Part shown: in pieces, positions 8,608 to 16,231 of the stretch
Layout of the letters: each line of letters starts with the position of its first letter
How positions within the stretch are numbered: position 1 is the stretch's first letter
Assembly: GCA_007859835.1 (NCBI GenBank)
Contig: SJPJ01000001.1
Location: forward strand, 5,146,926-5,210,925
Direction: 5' to 3'
Origin: Novipirellula herctigrandis
GTDB taxonomy: Bacteria > Planctomycetota > Planctomycetia > Pirellulales > Pirellulaceae
Length of the DNA: 64,000 bases
Notes under the pieces: generated by a model
What the model saw: the letters and a program-made list of their open reading frames with translations, nothing else
What the model was told of the DNA's origin: nothing
The model's database searches: none
Program-made: the position numbers and the translations under genes

Positions 8608-9981
8608 ATGACGACATGTATCGCCAATTGGAGTATAGGAATAAGCCGTTCAGGAAACAAGGATTTTCGTGTTTGCCCTCGTGTTTGCCCTCGTGTTTGC
8701 GGTCGAGTTATCTCTTTCGGCCTCTTTCTCTTCACTTCCTTTGGCTTGCCAACGGCCGCGTGGGCAGACAACCCTGGCAACCAATTCCAGGAAGTTGAAG
8801 CGTTACAAACGATCCACCGCGAGTTGAATGAGTATTGCCAGAAAAAGGTTTTGCTTGCGGACGAACTCAAGCGAATCGAAAAAGCACTGAATGAAACCGA
8901 AAAAGATATGCAAGTGGTTCGCCAAGAAGCGTTGAAAAAACAAATCAATCTAATGGTGTATCAGCAAAGAGAGCGTGAGTGTCGCGAAGCGTTACAAGAC
9001 CAAGCGAACCTATTCACAAGGGGGGGCTCCAATGAAAATGGGGGCGTAGGAGCAACGATCAACACGCGGAGTGGCTATCCTCTGAAATTGGATCGGCACC
9101 TGACGCAAATGAATTTCTTTTCTGCGAATCAAGGCCAGATCCGTGAATCAATTCAATTGTCACAGCTCAATGCAGCATCTCAGTTGATTTTGCAGCGTCG
9201 CACGAAAACGCTTCAAGATAGTGTCACATGGCAGCAATCGTTCGCGAGTTGGATTCAAGATGGCCCGAGTTACTTTGATCGCTATTGGCGTTTTACCGAT
9301 CCGAGTCGGCAATGGACCGTCGCTCAGTGCGAAGCAATGCTGGCGACGTTTCAAGAGGTTGAATTGGAAACCTATCCTAGCCTTATTGCGCAATCGCTTT
9401 TGCAAGAACGTCTCGGGAAAAGTACGCAAGCTTTGGAAAGTATCAACAAAGTGGTTCACTCTCAGACGCCGATGCATTTTGTTGCTCGTGCCGTTCGTGG
9501 CATGGTTCAGCAGTCGCTCGGTAAAACGAGGGAGGCAAGAGTCGAGCTTTTCGCCGCCGTGAAGGCAGATAAGTTGAATCCATATATACGCTTTCAACTG
9601 GCGAGGTACTACACTTTAAAAGAAGATTGGAACGGTGCCGAGAAGGAAGCAAATTTCTTGTTGAAATCGCCGGAACTTGAACTTGATGCCCGTCGCATGC
9701 TTGCAGTGATCTACTCGCTGCAAGCCAAAGAAATAAACAGTGCGTCATTTAAGGCGAAAGAACAAGCGACGTTGGTTGACCGTCTTAGCGGCGACGAAGA
9801 TTGGTTTGGGAAGTTACTGATGGCGATGGCATTGAGCGTTTCCAATGAACACGATGAAGCGCTCACGCATGGTGACAAGGCAATCGAGTTTGCCGCTGAT
9901 GAACAAATCCCTTTTGTTGAATCGATTGTCCAATCGATCAAGGATGGATCACCCTTGAAGTGGGATTTTGAGCGAAATTGA
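8608..9981 (+). CDS. Secreted TPR/coiled-coil protein
   Basis: This 457-residue protein is divergent from the HINT gene with 42 nt between the annotated starts. The N-terminal about 55 residues contain a hydrophobic segment ending in A-A-W-A-D, consistent with a signal peptide, after an odd C-P-R-V-C-P-R-V-C-G stretch. Residues about 65-125 are charged and helical (coiled coil). From about residue 230 the pattern of paired helices (L-A-R-Y-Y-T-L-K-E-D-W-N-G-A-E-K-E-A, A-M-A-L-S-V-S-N-E-H-D-E-A-L-T-H-G-D-K-A) indicates tetratricopeptide repeats, which bind protein partners. The shared upstream region with the HINT gene suggests joint expression, though no partner is proven. The exact start is uncertain because of the unusual N terminus. 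Confidence 0.72.
   Translation: MTTCIANWSIGISRSGNKDFRVCPRVCPRVCGRVISFGLFLFTSFGLPTAAWADNPGNQFQEVEALQTIHRELNEYCQKKVLLADELKRIEKALNETEKDMQVVRQEALKKQINLMVYQQRERECREALQDQANLFTRGGSNENGGVGATINTRSGYPLKLDRHLTQMNFFSANQGQIRESIQLSQLNAASQLILQRRTKTLQDSVTWQQSFASWIQDGPSYFDRYWRFTDPSRQWTVAQCEAMLATFQEVELETYPSLIAQSLLQERLGKSTQALESINKVVHSQTPMHFVARAVRGMVQQSLGKTREARVELFAAVKADKLNPYIRFQLARYYTLKEDWNGAEKEANFLLKSPELELDARRMLAVIYSLQAKEINSASFKAKEQATLVDRLSGDEDWFGKLLMAMALSVSNEHDEALTHGDKAIEFAADEQIPFVESIVQSIKDGSPLKWDFERN
8668..8703 (+). repeat. 12-bp tandem repeat in the TPR gene leader
   Basis: The unit cgtgtttgccct occurs twice exactly and a third time with changes. It encodes the C-P-R-V repeats before the hydrophobic core of the export signal. 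Confidence 0.75.
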
Positions 9982-10174
9982 AATGGCAAAACGGATTTGA
10001 AGCAAATGCTCCTGAGCGGTTGTTCAATGGCATGCGTTTCGGACGTGGAGCGATTTTTGGTCGATTGACTTTACATTTTTTTACTATGCATTTTTACATT
10101 TCGCTTCTTGCCGGTGTCACATCATCTCTGTTTGCAACGCCCTGTTAACACCCGTGTGACCGTAGTTCGCCCGG

Positions 10175-10666
10175 CTAGCGGAGCCAAAAGGAGACGGCGT
10201 GGGCGATGTCTTCGTGTTCGAGGGATTCGTGGGCTAATAATTCATCGGAGACTGCGGCGATGGCTGCCCAAAACCTTTCATCGGACATTTTCTCGTGAAG
10301 CACCATGATGGTGGCTTCTAAAAAACGCGTGCGTTTTTCGAGATCCCTGAAGCTGGTCGCAGCCCGCTCGGCCGCTTGTGCCCAATCGGATTGCCAAGGG
10401 CCAAAGTGTGCCGGGTGTGGTCGCTCGCCTTGGTATATCATCTCGGCAACCGGGCCTGCCAAAACCGTAAGAATTTCTCGCTGTCGCTGCCAATCACAAT
10501 GCGAATCGACTGGTCCCCAATTGATCATGCAGTCGCCGAATTGAGTCGGCAGCGAGTCTTCGATCATGCATCCTAGACGCACTTCGTCGATTGTTGCGCC
10601 CAAAAGGTAACCAACGACCACGTGACCCGCTTCGTGGTACGCGGTTAATGTTTCGTCATCATTCAA
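10175..10666 (-). CDS. Small M41-like zinc metalloprotease-type protein (HEAGH)
   Basis: This 163-residue protein has Y-H-E-A-G-H-V-V near residue 10, the zinc-binding H-E-x-x-H motif in the form used by FtsH (peptidase M41). A second region, L-A-G-P-V-A-E-M-I-Y near residue 70, matches the downstream M41 helix. No AAA ATPase domain and no membrane segment are present, so this is a stand-alone peptidase-like domain of about the size seen in uncharacterised bacterial HEAGH proteins. The start is TTG at 10666. AAGGA 8 nt upstream supports it, and the overlapping ATG is out of frame. It is divergent from the alcohol dehydrogenase gene. Activity and substrate are unknown. Confidence 0.75.
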   Translation of the reverse strand: MNDDETLTAYHEAGHVVVGYLLGATIDEVRLGCMIEDSLPTQFGDCMINWGPVDSHCDWQRQREILTVLAGPVAEMIYQGERPHPAHFGPWQSDWAQAAERAATSFRDLEKRTRFLEATIMVLHEKMSDERFWAAIAAVSDELLAHESLEHEDIAHAVSFWLR

Positions 10667-10733
10667 AACCGAAGTCCTTTTGTTACACTAACGAACTGGC
10701 TAACCCCAAAACCCTTTTTTGTTCGAGAACGCC

Positions 10734-11771
10734 ATGAAAGCTGCACTGCTGACCGAATACAAAAAAATGCAAGTGACCGACGTCGAGGAACCCAATGTTG
10801 GCCCCGACGATTGTTTGGTGCAAGTCGAAGCATGCGGAATTTGCGGAAGCGACATCCATGGTTACGACGGTAGCACCGGTCGGCGCATTCCGCCATTGGT
10901 GATGGGGCATGAAGCTGCCGGTACTGTGGTTGCCGTGGGTGATAACGTAACCGATATCCCTATTGGCTCGCGAGTGACCTTTGATTCGATGGTTTCATGC
11001 GGCCAATGCGATTTTTGTCGAAGCGGGGACCAGAACCTTTGCGACCATCGGATGGTTTTGGGAGTCTCGTGTGGTGACTATCGACGTCACGGTGCATTTG
11101 CCGAGCGGATCAGCGTTCCGCGTCGTATCGTCTATACTCTGCCGGAGTCGTTGCCGTTTGAACATGCGGCATTGGTGGAAGCCGTATCCGTTGCAGTCCA
11201 TGCGACAAACGTGACGCGAGTCAAGTTGGGTGACACGGCGGTGGTTGTTGGTGCAGGAATGATCGGACTATTAACCTTGCAAGCGATTCGGGCAGCAGGT
11301 GCCAGTCAAGTTATCGCGGTCGATTTGAATGAAAAACGATTGTCGGTGGCAAAACAGCTTGGCGCAGATGTGACGCTGCGAGCTGATCAAGTGGACGTGC
11401 CGGCGGAAATTCGACGATTGACGGGTGGTCGTGGTGCCGATATCGCGCTGGAAGTTGTCGGTGCCACCACAACGATCAAAACTGCGATCGAGTCGGTACG
11501 AAAAGGAGGATACGTCACACTTGTTGGAAACGTCTCGCCGATGATCGAACTGCCGTTGCAATCGGTTGTTACTCGAGAGATCACACTGCGTGGTACGTGT
11601 GGCTGCAATGGCGAGTACCCGGAGTGTATCGACTTGATGAATCGCGGCATCATTAACGTTGAACCGCTGATCACGGCAAAAATCCCACTACGAGACGCGC
11701 CCGCATGGTTTGAGCGTCTCTACGCCGGTGATGCAGAACAAATGAAGGTGGTTGTTCAACCAAACGCCTAA
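10734..11771 (+). CDS. Zinc-dependent medium-chain alcohol/polyol dehydrogenase
   Basis: This 345-residue protein belongs to the threonine/sorbitol/galactitol-phosphate dehydrogenase branch. It shows C-G-I-C-G-S-D-I-H (catalytic zinc Cys), G-H-E-A-A-G-T-V-V (catalytic His and Glu), and the four-Cys structural zinc loop C-G-Q-C-D-F-C-R-S-G-D-Q-N-L-C. The Rossmann motif V-V-G-A-G-M-I-G-L-L lies near residue 170, with an acidic residue (V-D-L-N) after the second strand that favours NAD+. Oxidation of a sugar alcohol or sugar phosphate to a ketone is the expected reaction, but the substrate cannot be fixed. ATG at 10734 is preferred over TTG at 10719 because M-K-A-A-L-L is the usual family start. 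It ends 8 nt before the convergent DUF4159 gene. Confidence 0.88.
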   Translation: MKAALLTEYKKMQVTDVEEPNVGPDDCLVQVEACGICGSDIHGYDGSTGRRIPPLVMGHEAAGTVVAVGDNVTDIPIGSRVTFDSMVSCGQCDFCRSGDQNLCDHRMVLGVSCGDYRRHGAFAERISVPRRIVYTLPESLPFEHAALVEAVSVAVHATNVTRVKLGDTAVVVGAGMIGLLTLQAIRAAGASQVIAVDLNEKRLSVAKQLGADVTLRADQVDVPAEIRRLTGGRGADIALEVVGATTTIKTAIESVRKGGYVTLVGNVSPMIELPLQSVVTREITLRGTCGCNGEYPECIDLMNRGIINVEPLITAKIPLRDAPAWFERLYAGDAEQMKVVVQPNA

Positions 11772-11779
11772 GCGAGTCA

Positions 11780-14140
11780 TTATTGGTTCAAGCCAAACAG
11801 AATCATATTTGCCACAATTTTGGCGGCATCGCTGGTCGGATATCCAGGACATTGGACCGAGTTTTGACTCTCTAACGCACAGCTCACATCCAGCGGCGAA
11901 AAGAAGACACCGGCCATATTGTCGACGATGGAAAATTCGATTTCGGGTGGCGCCGTGCGCGTGCCCACAACTTGACTGCTGCCTCGGTCGGTGGGGTTCC
12001 GAATCGTCACGGTTGTGATATCGAATCCGCCATAGGCGTTGGTAAGTGCCGGATGGTTCGCTTCCATTCGCTGAAGCGGCGCGTTCGGTAAAATCGCCTT
12101 CATTTCGCGACGAAATGATTTTGTGAAGGCGTCGTTGCCGCAGACCGACGTCGCGAAAATCATCCCCTGATTGCGAAGGAACTCTCGCAATTCGTCTCGC
12201 TGGGTTTCGCTTAGCTGGAACTCGGTTCGTCCGTGCATCCAAAGGATCGGCAGACGACTGAGACTCGATGCGTCAAGACCGACCGGTTCTTTCCCCGCAA
12301 TAATGTCGATCTTGACTTGTTGACGGATCAATGCCGCGACATTCGGAATCGCTCGGCGGGCTTCTTCGCCACCGGCCCCGAGCGACAGCATGGCGATTTG
12401 GATTGTCCCTCGCGTTGGCTCTTGTAGATTGCCTGCATCTAAGATGTTTCGCTTTTCAAGTTTATCTTTTAGTTCACGTCCGGTCGCGTAGGCAATGACA
12501 TTTTCACCGATCCGAACGGCTAGGTCGATTTGACCTCGAACCTTGTTCGGTACGTCGTTGCGACCGATCAAGTTGTCGCTCAATTCCCAACGACATGACA
12601 GGCTATTGGGAACGTAGAAGACTGCGGTGCGACAGCAGGCTTGGACACCGTACACCCAAAAATCTTTACTAATTAACGGGATGGAATTTGGAGCGACTTC
12701 GCGTTCTGCGAACCAGACGGGATGGGATGGGGGCAAACGGTCTAGCGACGCACCTTCGAACCATTGACTACATAGTTTACGGACGCTGGCTTCGAACGCA
12801 GATGCATCGCCACATCCATCCCCTCCGTCCGCTTCAAATAAAATCGTTCCACCTTGTTCGATATAGATTCCAAGATGCTCGATCAATGCTTCCGAAAATG
12901 GCAGCGCATTTTGTCCACGAATGATTAATACGGGGGTTTGCAATAGGTCTTCTACCGAAACGACTTGTCCATCAGGCGACTGACCGACGATGGTTTGCCA
13001 TGTCAAGTCGCGTCCCCAATCCCGTTCGACTTGGCGGACGAGCATTTTGAGTCCTTCGGGGTGTGATCGCCACTCGCCTTTTTGTGGGCTTGGATATTGC
13101 AATTGACCGGCAACGACTTGCCGTTTCCCTTTGCTCAAAAACAGCAGGGCAAACGAGGTAGCGATGTCGCGATTATTTTCCATGGGTGCTGCACCCGACC
13201 AAAAGCCTTGGAATTGGTCGTGTTGTGCAAGCAGTTGTTCGGCTCCTTCGCGATACCAATCGTGTCCACCGATGAACCGTCGCCCCGACAACCGTCCGAC
13301 CCGTTCGAGTGCATAAAGGTAATAGTAGAACGTCGTCGGCGAGCCGCCTGGATTGACGTCGACCGAAAAGCGATTGCCAAGCCAAGTCAATCCCGCTTCG
13401 ACCGGATCGTGGGGTTCGGTGTCCATGCCACAGCATCGGATTTGGTCACCCACAATTTTGGAGCTCGCCCCCGAAACACCACCCCGAGAGATGATTATCG
13501 AGGCGACTCCGGCACAGGTCATGCTTCCGGTGACCGGTTGGCTGCGGCCGTAACCCCACCCGCCATTGGTTCGTTGGCGACTTTTCCAGTAGTCCAGTGC
13601 CAACTCAAAAGCTTTCGAGTCGATTTCGATTCCTCGGTCCTTTGCCGCGCCGAGGGCCAGTAATGCGAACTGCGAATTCGATGGGTCACCGCTGCCGATT
13701 CGTTGGCCGTAACTCCATCCGCCCGATCGTGCTTGGCCCGCAGATTCGTCACTTTGTGTGTCGAGCAAAAATTGGACATTACGTCGAATTCGAGGCAAAT
13801 CGCTGGCCGATCCAAGATGACAATAAACCAAGGTTTGGAGCGACGCCGAATAGGTTTCATTGGGCTCGAACGAGCGGAGGTACTTCATGGCCTTGGCGAT
13901 CGCAGGATCCTCACGCGATACACCTGCGTTCATCAGGGATAATGTGCACAGCGCCGATAAGCCACACGATTGGCCACCATATTCATTCCATCCGCCACGC
14001 GTGTTCTGAGAACTTCGCAAATAGGTGATCCCTCGATCAATCGCCCTTTGCACCGTAGCGGGGTCAATGTCGCCGCGTGCTGGTTGAATAAGCAGAATAG
14101 GCAACAGAAGAAAGGCCAGTCCGATCGTAAAACGGGGCAT
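11780..14140 (-). CDS. Secreted DUF4159 protein with prenyltransferase/squalene-cyclase-like repeats
   Basis: This protein of about 786 residues has a signal peptide (P-R-F-T-I-G-L-A-F-L-L-L-P). Residues about 25-330 carry repeats of the alpha/alpha-toroid type (G-I-T-Y-L-R-S-S-Q-N, G-G-W-N-E-Y-G, G-G-W-S-Y-G, G-G-W-G-Y-G). These resemble squalene-hopene cyclase and prenyltransferase barrels but lack the D-x-D-D acid motif. The C-terminal half (about 470-780) matches DUF4159, a GATase-like fold, including L-P-I-L-W-M-H-G-R and E-L-R-E-F-L-R-N-Q-G. The start is set at ATG 14140, which has AGAGGA and GGGAGGA upstream. Starts at 14200 or 14227 would overlap the divergent moxR start. This gene type commonly sits beside MoxR/BatA operons in planctomycetes. 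Its role is unknown. Confidence 0.78.
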   Translation of the reverse strand: MPRFTIGLAFLLLPILLIQPARGDIDPATVQRAIDRGITYLRSSQNTRGGWNEYGGQSCGLSALCTLSLMNAGVSREDPAIAKAMKYLRSFEPNETYSASLQTLVYCHLGSASDLPRIRRNVQFLLDTQSDESAGQARSGGWSYGQRIGSGDPSNSQFALLALGAAKDRGIEIDSKAFELALDYWKSRQRTNGGWGYGRSQPVTGSMTCAGVASIIISRGGVSGASSKIVGDQIRCCGMDTEPHDPVEAGLTWLGNRFSVDVNPGGSPTTFYYYLYALERVGRLSGRRFIGGHDWYREGAEQLLAQHDQFQGFWSGAAPMENNRDIATSFALLFLSKGKRQVVAGQLQYPSPQKGEWRSHPEGLKMLVRQVERDWGRDLTWQTIVGQSPDGQVVSVEDLLQTPVLIIRGQNALPFSEALIEHLGIYIEQGGTILFEADGGDGCGDASAFEASVRKLCSQWFEGASLDRLPPSHPVWFAEREVAPNSIPLISKDFWVYGVQACCRTAVFYVPNSLSCRWELSDNLIGRNDVPNKVRGQIDLAVRIGENVIAYATGRELKDKLEKRNILDAGNLQEPTRGTIQIAMLSLGAGGEEARRAIPNVAALIRQQVKIDIIAGKEPVGLDASSLSRLPILWMHGRTEFQLSETQRDELREFLRNQGMIFATSVCGNDAFTKSFRREMKAILPNAPLQRMEANHPALTNAYGGFDITTVTIRNPTDRGSSQVVGTRTAPPEIEFSIVDNMAGVFFSPLDVSCALESQNSVQCPGYPTSDAAKIVANMILFGLNQ

Positions 14141-14225
14141 TCGTCCTCTGCATCCTCCCGCGATCGGCCTGCGATGTTTAAGATGGGAACCAAAGTCCAT
14201 CACAACGGAATGTAAGTTTTCAACC

Positions 14226-15275
14226 ATGAGCAATCCTCCCTCTCCTCCTTCTTCGAACCAGCCCGCTCGGAATCTAGGCGACGTGCTTCGCGAATTCGCT
14301 GGGCACCAACAAACGATGCGTGCCGAGCTTGCCAAGGTCATTGTGGGGCAAAGCGACACGATTGAGCAACTGCTGGTTGCCATCTTTACCCGCGGACACT
14401 GCCTGCTTGAAGGGGTCCCGGGGCTCGCTAAAACACTGATGGTCAGCACCTTGGCCGACATTTTAGATGTCTCGTTCAAGCGTATTCAGTTTACACCCGA
14501 CTTGATGCCTTCGGATATCACGGGGACACAAGTTTTAGAGGAAGACGACGCAGGGAAGCGAAGTTTCCGTTTCGTCGAAGGTCCCATCTTCACCAATATC
14601 CTGCTAGCGGACGAAATCAACCGAACGCCTCCGAAGACCCAAGCGGCACTGCTCGAAGCGATGCAAGAACGTCAAGTTACGGTTGGACCGCAAACTTATC
14701 CGCTCCCTGCACCCTTTTTCACCATCGCGACACAAAACCCGATTGAGCAAGAGGGTACCTACCCGCTGCCCGAAGCCCAACTTGACCGATTCATGTTCAA
14801 CATCAAAGTCGGTTATCCCTCGGCGAGCGAAGAAGAGCAAATTCTGACTGCGACGACGCGAGGCGAATCGCAAAACGTCAACAAGGTCCTTTCGTCGCGA
14901 GCGATTTTGAACATCCAAAAATTGGTTTCGAGTATTGCCGTCAATCCGTTGGTGATCCGTTACGCTTCGCAATTAGTCCGTGCCACGCGTCCGAAAGACG
15001 AGACCGCGCCACAGTATGTCCGCGAGTTGGTGGATTGGGGGGCGGGACCACGCGCAGGACAAAACCTGATCAATGGCGCTAAGGCACTTGCAGCGATGAA
15101 TGGCCGATTTAGTGTCGATACAAAAGACATTCAGCGAATCGCCGCGCCCGTGCTTCGGCATCGCATCGCAACCAATTTTCAAGCGCAAGCCGAAGGCATG
15201 GATACCGACGCAATCATTGAACGGCTACTCCAAGACGTGGCCGAGCCGGAGCCTGAGAAGATGGCGAAATCGTAA
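14226..15275 (+). CDS. MoxR-family AAA+ ATPase
   Basis: This 349-residue MoxR ATPase starts the operon at 14226-20970. It has Walker A (G-V-P-G-L-A-K-T, about residue 65), Walker B (L-L-A-D-E-I-N-R-T-P-P-K-T-Q-A-A-L-L-E-A-M), sensor 1 in F-T-I-A-T-Q-N-P-I-E, and the C-terminal MoxR lid with the R-A-G-Q-N-L-I motif. MoxR proteins act as chaperones that assemble or activate protein complexes, usually together with VWA-domain proteins like the three genes downstream. Acting on the following DUF58 and BatA-like proteins is the natural inference. The ATG overlaps the possible 14227 start of the divergent gene. Confidence 0.93.
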   Translation: MSNPPSPPSSNQPARNLGDVLREFAGHQQTMRAELAKVIVGQSDTIEQLLVAIFTRGHCLLEGVPGLAKTLMVSTLADILDVSFKRIQFTPDLMPSDITGTQVLEEDDAGKRSFRFVEGPIFTNILLADEINRTPPKTQAALLEAMQERQVTVGPQTYPLPAPFFTIATQNPIEQEGTYPLPEAQLDRFMFNIKVGYPSASEEEQILTATTRGESQNVNKVLSSRAILNIQKLVSSIAVNPLVIRYASQLVRATRPKDETAPQYVRELVDWGAGPRAGQNLINGAKALAAMNGRFSVDTKDIQRIAAPVLRHRIATNFQAQAEGMDTDAIIERLLQDVAEPEPEKMAKS

Positions 15276-15285
15276 AGGCGAATCG

Positions 15286-16173
15286 ATGTCTGCGTTACTT
15301 TCCCCCGAATCGCTGCAACAAATCAAACGGCTCGACCTGCGAGCTCGGATGGTGATTCGTGGCTTTTTGCAAGGGCTTCATACCAGTCCCTTTCATGGGT
15401 TTTCGGTCCAATTCAGTGAACATCGTCGCTACAACCGCGGCGACGATCCAAAATTAATCGATTGGTTGGTTTACGCGAAAACCGACAAATATTACATCAA
15501 GCGATTCGAAGCCGAAACGAATTTGACCGGCTATTTGGCGATCGATTTGTCCAAGTCGATGGGGTTCACCGAAAGCCAAAGCATGACCAAGTTCGAATAC
15601 GCAACTTGCTTGGCCGCGTCACTGACTTACTTGATGACAATGCAACAGGACCCGGTTGGATTGTTGACGCTCGGCGAAAAAGTCAACGCGGAGCTGCCTG
15701 CTCGAAGTCGTCGCGGCCATCTCGGTGACGTGATGGCCCGGTTGTCCCAGATGAAGCCAAGCGGGAATACAGACTTGGCGGCATGCGTGACGCAAATTGC
15801 GGCGATGTTGAAGCATCACTCGCTAGTGATGTTGTTTTCCGATTTGCTAGACGAACCTGAAAAGGTTTTCGCTTCGCTGGCAAGATTACGGCACGGCGGT
15901 CACGATGTGATCTTGTTTCATATTTTGGACGAAGCCGAAGTCAATTTTCCATACGAGGGACCTGTGCAATTTGAGGACAGCGAAACGAGTGAGACAATCA
16001 CTGTCGATGCAACCGGTTTTCGTGAAGGCTACTTAACCCAACTCGAGCAATTTCGCGAATCGTATCGTGAGAAGTGCAGCAATTTGAGGATTGACTACGT
16101 GCCGCTCGACACCAGTATGCCGTTTGACAAAGCGTTGACGGAATACTTGCTACAGCGACAAGGACGGTTCTGA
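15286..16173 (+). CDS. DUF58 protein (VWA-like), partner of MoxR
   Basis: This 295-residue DUF58 protein starts at ATG 15286, 10 nt after moxR ends, with AAGGCG upstream. It has the family marks: G-x-H-x-S-x-F-x-G-x-S-V-x-F-S-E-H-R-x-Y near residue 35, the D-D-P-K-L-I-D-W motif near 60, and a VWA-type metal site D-L-S-K-S near 85 (ending S-M-G-F). A longer upstream frame into moxR exists but is unlikely to be used. DUF58 proteins pair with MoxR ATPases, and the cluster is thought to act on envelope stress or complex assembly. No membrane segment is visible, so it probably sits at the cytoplasmic face. Confidence 0.9.
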   Translation: MSALLSPESLQQIKRLDLRARMVIRGFLQGLHTSPFHGFSVQFSEHRRYNRGDDPKLIDWLVYAKTDKYYIKRFEAETNLTGYLAIDLSKSMGFTESQSMTKFEYATCLAASLTYLMTMQQDPVGLLTLGEKVNAELPARSRRGHLGDVMARLSQMKPSGNTDLAACVTQIAAMLKHHSLVMLFSDLLDEPEKVFASLARLRHGGHDVILFHILDEAEVNFPYEGPVQFEDSETSETITVDATGFREGYLTQLEQFRESYREKCSNLRIDYVPLDTSMPFDKALTEYLLQRQGRF

Positions 16174-16231
16174 TTACGAAGTTCTTCCTGTCCTTCTATT
16201 TCATTACTCACATACGTTTCTTTCCAACATC

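Noticed and set aside
13082-13663. 193-codon plus-strand frame inside the DUF4159 gene
   Set aside because: It overlaps a well-supported minus gene and has no family resemblance.
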